In this document: positions 57,445 through 64,000 of the stretch, in pieces
Layout: each line of letters begins with the position of its first letter
Position numbering within the stretch: the stretch's first letter is position 1
Translations under genes and position numbers: made by a program
DNA from: Xylaria sp. FL1777
Lineage: Eukaryota; Ascomycota; Sordariomycetes; Xylariales; Xylariaceae
NCBI GenBank assembly: GCA_022578965.1
Contig: MU400565.1
Coordinates: 62,001 to 126,000, forward strand
Length of the DNA stretch: 64,000 nt
Direction of reading: 5' to 3'
Notes under the pieces: generated by a model
What the model was told of the DNA's origin: nothing
Database searches by the model: none
Seen by the model: only the letters and a program-made list of their open reading frames with translations

Positions 57445-58727
57445 TTTGGACTTAGTTTTAACTTTGGTTGGTGAAGGTGATATTTGCATGAGCTTGTGGG
57501 CTGAGACTGTATGTATTATATAGTCGTCAATACGTAGTTCATTTATCATCTACCTCTCCAACGGGACAATTTCACGTAACCGGACGTCTAATCATCCCGC
57601 TCCGGATGCCACGTATCGGCTCCCCATGCCATCTTACTCCGCTAGCGTGTAGCGGCTGGAGTGAAGAGGCACCGCCGGAGGACAAAAACCAAAAAGTCTC
57701 GATAGACAATAGTTTCAAGATTCCGCAAACTATCATTAGCATTATGCAACTATATTGATTTAACCACGTAATATGTAACGCTAAGTTTTAGCATTTTCCC
57801 ATTATTATTGTATAAAATTAATAAAGGAATAATATTCATTAAACGTAGTATACGAGAGTGCCCGGAAATATAGCCTAACTAGTCATTGAGTAGTTGGATA
57901 GGGCAGAATTATCGTACACATCCCGGCAACGGCAAAGTGCGGCAGCGGCGGCGGCGGTGGCGGAGATGGCGGCGGAAGCGGCGGCGGAAGCGGAAGCGGA
58001 CGCGAGGGTGAGGCGCAGGCGCAGGCGCAGGCAAACCATCTTCATCCGATCTAAAGCACCAAGCCCCATGGGTTCTAAATTTACATAAACTACATGCACA
58101 CCGAAATAGCCTAGTAGCTTTACTCAGGACGAGAATAACCGTGTAATTTTCTTAATATCTTTATGATTTTTCATGTTTTATTATTTTCTAGCTTCGTACA
58201 GAGAAATAGTGCCATTAAAGTAGATACAACGATGTTTGGCGGTGTTAAGGAGTGCTTTTAGGTTACCTGGATTCTGTCGCATAACATTGAAATCCGCTGA
58301 TGACACTGCCGGCGGAATGACGCGACTCGTCAAATCTCGGAGTTCCGGGGTACAGGTGTTCAGTAATTAGTAAGTATTTGGAAACTAGTAAAAATACTCA
58401 GCTAACTAATTGTGAAGGGCTATTAAACAAATCCTACGTTCGCTACAACTTAAATGAGAATATGCGGCAGCTAAGATCTAAGTAATTTAGGTAACCTTAA
58501 AGTTTCCAGATCGTGTAATTCTATTGTAATAATACTATTTTTGTTGCCTTGTGGTGCTATCAAGTCACACCTAGATAGAGAGGGTTAATGAGATCACCGG
58601 GATTTTAGAACTTCGAATAGAAAACAGTATGTCAAGTTAAAATATGAACCGTGTTATGTGGACCATGCGATATTACAGTAAAATATTTGAGCCTTATAAC
58701 TTCCATTAAGCGCTAAAGCAACTACCT
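57445..58727. other. Intergenic with GC-rich trinucleotide array
   Basis: About 1.3 kb; contains the GCG/GGA-type microsatellite at 57937-58032 (listed). Short frames over the array are low-complexity Ala/Arg and are not called. Confidence 0.5.
57937..58032. repeat. GC-rich GGC/GGA and GCAGGC microsatellite
   Basis: Imperfect GGCGGC, GGAAGC and GCGCAG repeats over about 95 bp, ending in four CAGGCG units. It stands out in otherwise AT-leaning intergenic DNA. Confidence 0.8.
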
Positions 58728-60652
58728 TTACAACTCATGGTGGCCAGGGCGACTCGGGGCTGCAAAAGTATTCTTCATCGCTGAAATGGACGGCGTGAAG
58801 AAATACTCTCCACCCCGAGGGATAACCCACCTGGCGGCGAAATTCAATTCCTGATTTGCCCCTGTGATATCTGGACTTGTGCCCACCATTTGTCTCGGGT
58901 TCCCAACGCCAATAATGGGGTCGATACCCGGTGTTGGGACCGCGGGTACGGCCGCAGGTGTTGGCGGGAATGTGCGAACATTCGCCCAACCTAGGAGTAT
59001 GTTAGTGAACACTATACATGCATTTGGGTGAGCATGTTGCTATTAGCTGTGGCTTACTCTCTTGCATGAAATGGAATCCGTTTCCTAGATTGCTCTGGTA
59101 GCAGACGAATAGCAGGCCGCGCTCCAGTTTCTCATCACTGGAGCTCGTCTTCGCCTTCTTTTCCTCTGCTGTCACCTCGGGCCCGAAAGCAATACCGCGA
59201 CGAATAACTGCAGTATCCGGGATTAGTAATTTCTATTTTAGGGATTTTGGGAATGTGCGGACTCTGCACATTGCTAGGTGCTTGGCGGAGAGTAAAAGTT
59301 TCTTAATCTTGCTTGATATCACTCACTTCGGCGAATTTCTGTGCCTCCGAAAGCATCTAAGTCACTGCGAGGGTTCGTCTTTCGGATGTGCGCAGCGAAA
59401 GGACAACGTTCTTGGTTTTTAGTGTCGAAGCGGAAGTCTTCGCGCTTGGCGAACGCAGGGTTGTCGCGCAGAGGTGTAAGGTCAATGGGTGCACCTAGCT
59501 GATATCAGTACATGAACTCCTTTATTGCCCGTGGTTCAATCTGCCAATTAAGGGATACACTTACCACTTTTCCATCGCCCAACAAGACGAGCACCGAGAA
59601 GTTCGGCGCCTGTGGGGTCACCAGGGGCCCGCGCGAAAGGGACATCCAAGGGATTTGCCTCTAGGAAGGCATCGAATTCAGGGACGAGCTGCTTCAGGTA
59701 GCGGAAAGCGAGGAAACTTCCGTCGAGAGCCCAAGGGGGACGCGTGACAGGCTGTGCGGACTGGCCCGGGATCACCACGCCGTCATCCCCTTCGCGGCCG
59801 AGGAGGATCACACCTTGACGGACTGGTTGCTCACCCGGCTCGGATGTAACGCCGGCATCGACGTCCTTGACGGCTGGCTGCGAGAGCCCATCGTTAAAGC
59901 CGAAGCTAAGGACGACAGTTGTTAACAAGAAAACCCAGAAGACTTAGATAGCACCAAGCAATACTCACTGCTCATGACCGCTCTCAGCACCTGGCCTAGT
60001 CTGACCTATGAGGTGAGTGACTTCAGCGATCGTCGCATCCTTTTGGCCGACTCGGAATATCCTCTTGATCTGATCAAGCGTTTTCCCAAGAACTATTTTA
60101 TTATTGGAAGCAATTGCAATCACGCCGTGAATCTCTTTCTTGAAATCAGCATCCCATTCCGTGATGTCATCACCGAGAGCGCCAGCGTCCGCCAACATTC
60201 CCATCTTGAAGACATCGTCTCCAATATCGTCGGTAATTCCAAGCTAAGTTGTGAAGATTGCATTAGCCTCGATTTTTCCAATTCTATTAACTATGTGGCT
60301 CATCAACTTACCACTACTAGGCCCTTCTGTGAGAAGGAGATGTTCACACCGCTGTTGTCAATCAGGGGGAATGGCCTCCCTTGCTTGGCAGCTTCCTTCT
60401 TGCCCTCCTTGATGGTCTGATGGAAATTCTTTGCTTCCGTCGTAGAAGTTACTAGAGGGATGAACGATCTTAGGGCTTCGCGGAAGGAAGATGCCTGACC
60501 AGGCCTGATACTGAAAAAGAAGAAAACCTCATTCTTCTTTCCTAGACCTTCTCTATTCACCGATATTAGCTCATTGCTATACGTTTAGCTTCAAACACTC
60601 ACAGGATGTCACCTTGAACATTATTAAGGTTTAGTGGCGGTAAGCTAGCCAT
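58728..60652 (-). CDS. DyP-type heme peroxidase, 495 aa (seven exons)
   Basis: Model: 60652-60603, 60552-60312, 60243-59969, 59905-59565, 59494-59327, 59207-59058, 58990-58728. All six joins keep frame, with donors such as GTGAGT or GTAAGT and acceptors ending AG. The start MASLPPLNLNNVQGDIL is the family's usual N-terminal strand. The distal GxxDG motif is present: GFNDGLSQPA, Asp194. The proximal heme His is in FAAHIRKTNPRSD, His338. The RRGIAFG segment (about 361-367) carries the expected Arg. The C-terminal part has LLFVCYQSNLGNGFHFMQE and DPIIG. DyP enzymes use H2O2 to oxidise dyes and phenolic or lignin-like compounds. No signal peptide is visible, so intracellular or unconventional export is inferred. 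Confidence 0.9.
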
Positions 60653-63365
60653 GATGCAGGTACTGGTAGTGATACTGTCCGGCGTGAAGGTCTGTTCTGA
60701 GAAGCTTGAAGTAATAGTGATTCGTTAGAAGAAAAGGACTGAATGTTCCTATTCTTTGCGTCTTTATTCCCATGAACTAAGTTAAGAGGCATTCTCCTTT
60801 ATATATTTAAGCTCTAGGTCCTTGATATTCCTAAGTACTATATTACCTGTCACAAAGGAATCCGCACAACGGAGCTTTCCACTTCCTTGTAGTTTATGCT
60901 CATACAGTGGCTGGAATCCTTTAACATGACGGACCAATAGGCCAATAGTTGCTGCCAAGTCAATGATGTCTCCTCGTGGACACAATACTCTACGATCTTA
61001 AGTCAATCTAAGCGTCTTATTTTAGCAAGATGGTGCTACCTCGGACACTCGTTCACCCCGCATACGTAAGGGATGTTTAACTTGAGGTCACATGTATTAA
61101 GCTGACAGCGTAGCTAGTCCAATTAGACAGCTACTAGTAGGAAGGCGCTCACTATGAATCAACTTCGACTCAGGGTAGCTGGAAACGCATGAAAAAGATG
61201 CCTAGATGTAAGGAATTGTGGGCGGTGTGATAAGGCGGACACGCCTCCCTACGCCACAAGTCGATTGGCTTGGTAGTGCTGAGAGCACATGCTCAAAGAA
61301 AATTTTCCTTGTCGTACAAAGATTAGTCGGTATCTTCGGTCATAATGCCTATACTAGTAGCTCCCAAGAATTAGTATAGCACTTTAGACTAGAGAGGCAC
61401 CTATACAGTAGTTAGTAATCATTAGCGGTAGAAACTAGGTCTAGTGCCGTCAATCAGATAAGCAGAGACAGTGGCATGGCTCGAACATACGACTAGCATG
61501 TTCAGGTCGTCATTACTGCCAAGCAAAAACATCCAACGTCAGCAACTTCAAGGTGTAAGGGCGGTGTAAGCAATTAGGGGCCATAGCCTCCTCGTAGGGC
61601 TGAGATCACAGCACAAGAAGCAGCCTGTAATCAATCGAGTTCTGTATCGTGATACAAGTAAGCTAGTGAAGTCAGCCGCAAAGTATTGCCGCACAAGTGG
61701 TAATAATCGGTACCCAATCACATCTTGCTGAAAGTCAGCAGGAAAGAAGTCTATTCTAAGCAACTACAGTCAGACGAAATGGCCGGATTGCGTATTGGTT
61801 TCGGCCGTGTTAACACACTAGTCGTAATTCCTAGACGCTTAGCCACCGCCAAGGACTTATAAGAGACTTGTGACAGAAGATAACCAAGAAAGCCAGAAAC
61901 GAAAACACAGTTCACCATTCTCTAGTTTTCTTGAGTAACTTAACTGGAAAGTAAAGTGCTATGATATGAAATTAAATTATAGCTATAACTAAGTATTCAG
62001 TCCATAGAGAATAATTGACAAACTAGCCCCTATTCGTAATCGGTTCATCGACAGTCAGATATCTCTGTACGAGTATTATGAGTGCCCGTGATGTATGCTA
62101 TGAAGCTAAGTCTCGATCTTTGGCGCGGGAATGTCCATGAGATCGCTATTCAGCTCTTATCTTAAACTGCGACGTATTAAGAGCTTCTTCTAGGTTCTAA
62201 ACAAGGATGATCCATTGAAAGAATTGATCTACTATTCCAACCAAAGCTTCTAAGAGGCTAAAAAACATCTTGTGGCTTAAGAATTTTCGGTATTCGAACA
62301 TATCTGAAAGTCCTATCTCCGCCCCAGTTATACGCCGTATGATGCATATTGCAGATTGTGAGGCAAAGTTTCGTCAAGAGCTTACGCAGATCGACTACGA
62401 TACCAGATCATCAGATGTGAAGCACAGCACAACCCAGTCAATAATACTCTTGGGATAAATAAAAATAGAACCTGTAGCGTTTTGTGGGATATTCATTCGG
62501 CTTTGATTTTATGTTTATTAAACATAGACTAAATATTCACTCATGATTTGAACATTGTATAAAATCTCAATCTTGCTATATTCCACTAGAACATCTTTAA
62601 ACACAATAAGGATTAAACTCATTTAAAGTTAGTGTTACATTCTAACGGGCCGTTCCGGTTTCTTAACTTGCGAAAAGCAATACATAACATGCATTCATGA
62701 TACGATGGTAACTTCCAGGAACTCAATCGGGAAGGTCGCACAAGAAATGGACTATACTCCGGACTTGATTTTTGTCCGTCTTATTGATTCGTAATTGCCA
62801 TAAGATGAAAATTATTGGGTACGTCATAGGCATCACTCGACCAGGGTCAACATCGGGATTACTTCTATCGAATGTTCATTCCATCAACTGCTTATCCAAG
62901 CGCAGAGCAAGGTGCTCCCCATTGCGATGAGATTATATATCTCTGTTATGATAATAAGAAGTATGTTGATTGTCGCGGAGTGGAACAGACATTGTTGATG
63001 CAACTCATGAATGAACAGTGTCGTTTTTCTGTCACATTGATACTATAGAAGCGGCGGGGATAGTTAACATGTTACTAGCAGGAGAGTTGCCTGGATGATC
63101 CAAAACTCATTTCTTGTTCAAGCTGAATCGAGGCGCGGGAGCACCGGGCGGTTGAAGGAGAACGCGGTCAGACAGACCCGGCCAGACCGCCGCCACTATC
63201 AATATGAGTACATTATATAATTCTAATCTATTCAATACTTTATTGGATGCCTGCTTCATATAATGTGGTACTACTCCAGCTTCACGTTGGTGTGCGTCTA
63301 GTAGTATCCTACCGAGGGAAAGAATATGCAGGACCATGAATGCAAGATCGCTGCGCTCTGCGCTC
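60653..63365. other. Intergenic, no gene seen
   Basis: About 2.7 kb between two minus-strand genes. A short segment at about 61460-61520 resembles a truncated tRNA on the minus strand (T-arm and part of an acceptor stem pair, D-arm missing) and is not called. Frames of 60-71 codons have no domain. Confidence 0.5.
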
Positions 63366-63998
63366 TTATGAGAAACTATCTTGTCTATCCAATAGGAGCT
63401 GCAAGCCGTCATCGCCACTATAGCGACGTAAGGTAACCGATTTCCAGTCATCCCAATTAATCCCAGCATCTACATTTACACCATCTCGAAGCCCCTGAAA
63501 GAGGCCGAGGAATCCTTTCCAGTCTGCAAGATCATATCCGCAACAGAACGCAAACCTGTGTTGCAACCGGCCATGCAAGACAGAGTCTGCTAGATCCGAG
63601 CGGCCTTTTTCCTTTAAGAGGCGTGCGAAGGTAGTTTCATCTTCGCCAAGTTCATTCACCCCATCATAAAACTCACCAACCGGTAAGATCCCTATAGGAG
63701 AGTTGAAAGCATGGCTTGGTGGTGCCGTGTGCGCCCACTCCCAATCGATTATACCGGTAATATTGAAATCTCCATCTACAAGAAGATGATCTCCCTTATC
63801 ATCGGCGTGTTTCAAATAGTACTTTTGGTCATCTTGGACCGATTTCGACAATACCGATGGAACTAGGTCGATAAGGAATCGGTGGATCAAGTAGGCATCC
63901 ACCGCTTGCTGAGAATAAAGTTCTCTCCGGATAATTAAATCTAAGATGATTCGAAGGGAAGATTTATGGTATTCTTCCCAAGATGAGAACGGACCCAT
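63366..63998 (-). CDS. APH/choline-kinase-like phosphotransferase, 5' part outside the window
   Basis: The frame runs from the window edge to a stop at 63366 (210 codons seen). The APH-type catalytic loop appears as LKHADDKGDHLLVD (about 62-75), a fungal variant of HGDxxxxN, followed by ITGIIDWEWAH, where the Asp of IIDW is the Mg-binding residue. The N-lobe is missing, so the gene must extend beyond 64000 and the Met at 63998 is probably internal. This is a large fungal family usually annotated as aminoglycoside phosphotransferase-like; native substrates are unknown. The C-terminal part keeps several Trp residues and a GDDGLQLLLD segment. No break is visible in the part seen. Confidence 0.8.
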   Translation of the reverse strand: MGPFSSWEEYHKSSLRIILDLIIRRELYSQQAVDAYLIHRFLIDLVPSVLSKSVQDDQKYYLKHADDKGDHLLVDGDFNITGIIDWEWAHTAPPSHAFNSPIGILPVGEFYDGVNELGEDETTFARLLKEKGRSDLADSVLHGRLQHRFAFCCGYDLADWKGFLGLFQGLRDGVNVDAGINWDDWKSVTLRRYSGDDGLQLLLDRQDSFS

Positions 63999-64000
63999 TG

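Noticed and set aside
61460..61520. tRNA-like segment on the minus strand (T-arm and a 6/7 acceptor pairing around TTCGAGC)
   Set aside because: Too short (about 54 nt), no D-arm, and the anticodon loop lacks the invariant U33; at best a tRNA pseudogene.
1..64000. CRISPR arrays, bacterial operons, riboswitches or phage genes
   Set aside because: Introns and gene families show a eukaryotic (fungal) genome; no spaced identical repeats of CRISPR type were seen.

Overview
The window looks like a piece of a filamentous ascomycete (Pezizomycotina) nuclear genome. Evidence: genes carry short spliceosomal introns of about 50-104 bp with GTAAGT/GTATGT-type donors and CTAAC/CTAAT branch sites. The gene families are typical of that group: class II hydrophobin, DyP peroxidase, a VPS9-ankyrin protein, a fungal APH-like family, and a single-pass Cys-rich membrane protein. 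The genome is also sharply two-part. Positions 1 to about 13,110 are extremely AT-rich and gene-free; the rest has ordinary base composition. I cannot name the species.

Region 1 (1-13,110) is an AT-rich block of the kind left by repeat-induced point mutation (RIP). Inside it I could reconstruct a structurally complete but coding-dead LTR retrotransposon at 4963-12817. It has two 193-bp LTRs 7,662 bp apart that differ at 15 sites, all transitions, with no indels. They start TGTTAT and end at or near TATAACA, are bordered by a polypurine tract, and are flanked by the same 5-bp sequence TTATT. A roughly 210-bp island of normal composition with tRNA-like A and B boxes (3221-3432) lies in the same AT-rich block.

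Region 2 (13.6-34.9 kb) is gene-sparse. It holds a large Ser/Thr-rich secreted protein whose C-terminal domain has a Cys-x14-His pair reminiscent of the CheD/CNF-type deamidase fold, an ankyrin protein, a single-pass membrane protein, an F-box-like/DUF protein, a GNAT acetyltransferase and a class II hydrophobin. All but the first were assembled here across introns. The hydrophobin needs an 11-nt micro-exon to recover its eight cysteines with class II spacing. A candidate tRNA-derived SINE lies at about 30.8-31.1 kb.

Region 3 (34.9-48 kb) holds two minus-strand genes: a 558-aa conserved-type fungal protein and a 1317-aa VPS9-ankyrin protein. A 7-kb intergenic stretch separates them, rich in simple repeats and TAGGTA/TACCTA motifs.

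Region 4 (48.8-64 kb) is an enzyme-rich accessory stretch: SAM methyltransferase, FAD aromatic hydroxylase, small protein kinase, alpha/beta hydrolase, seven-exon DyP peroxidase, and an APH-like gene cut by the window end. Several of these act on aromatic or small-molecule substrates, but no backbone synthase, transporter or pathway regulator is visible, so a shared pathway is only a possibility. All splice models were made by eye from frame, splice consensus and family fit; none was checked against RNA or databases.
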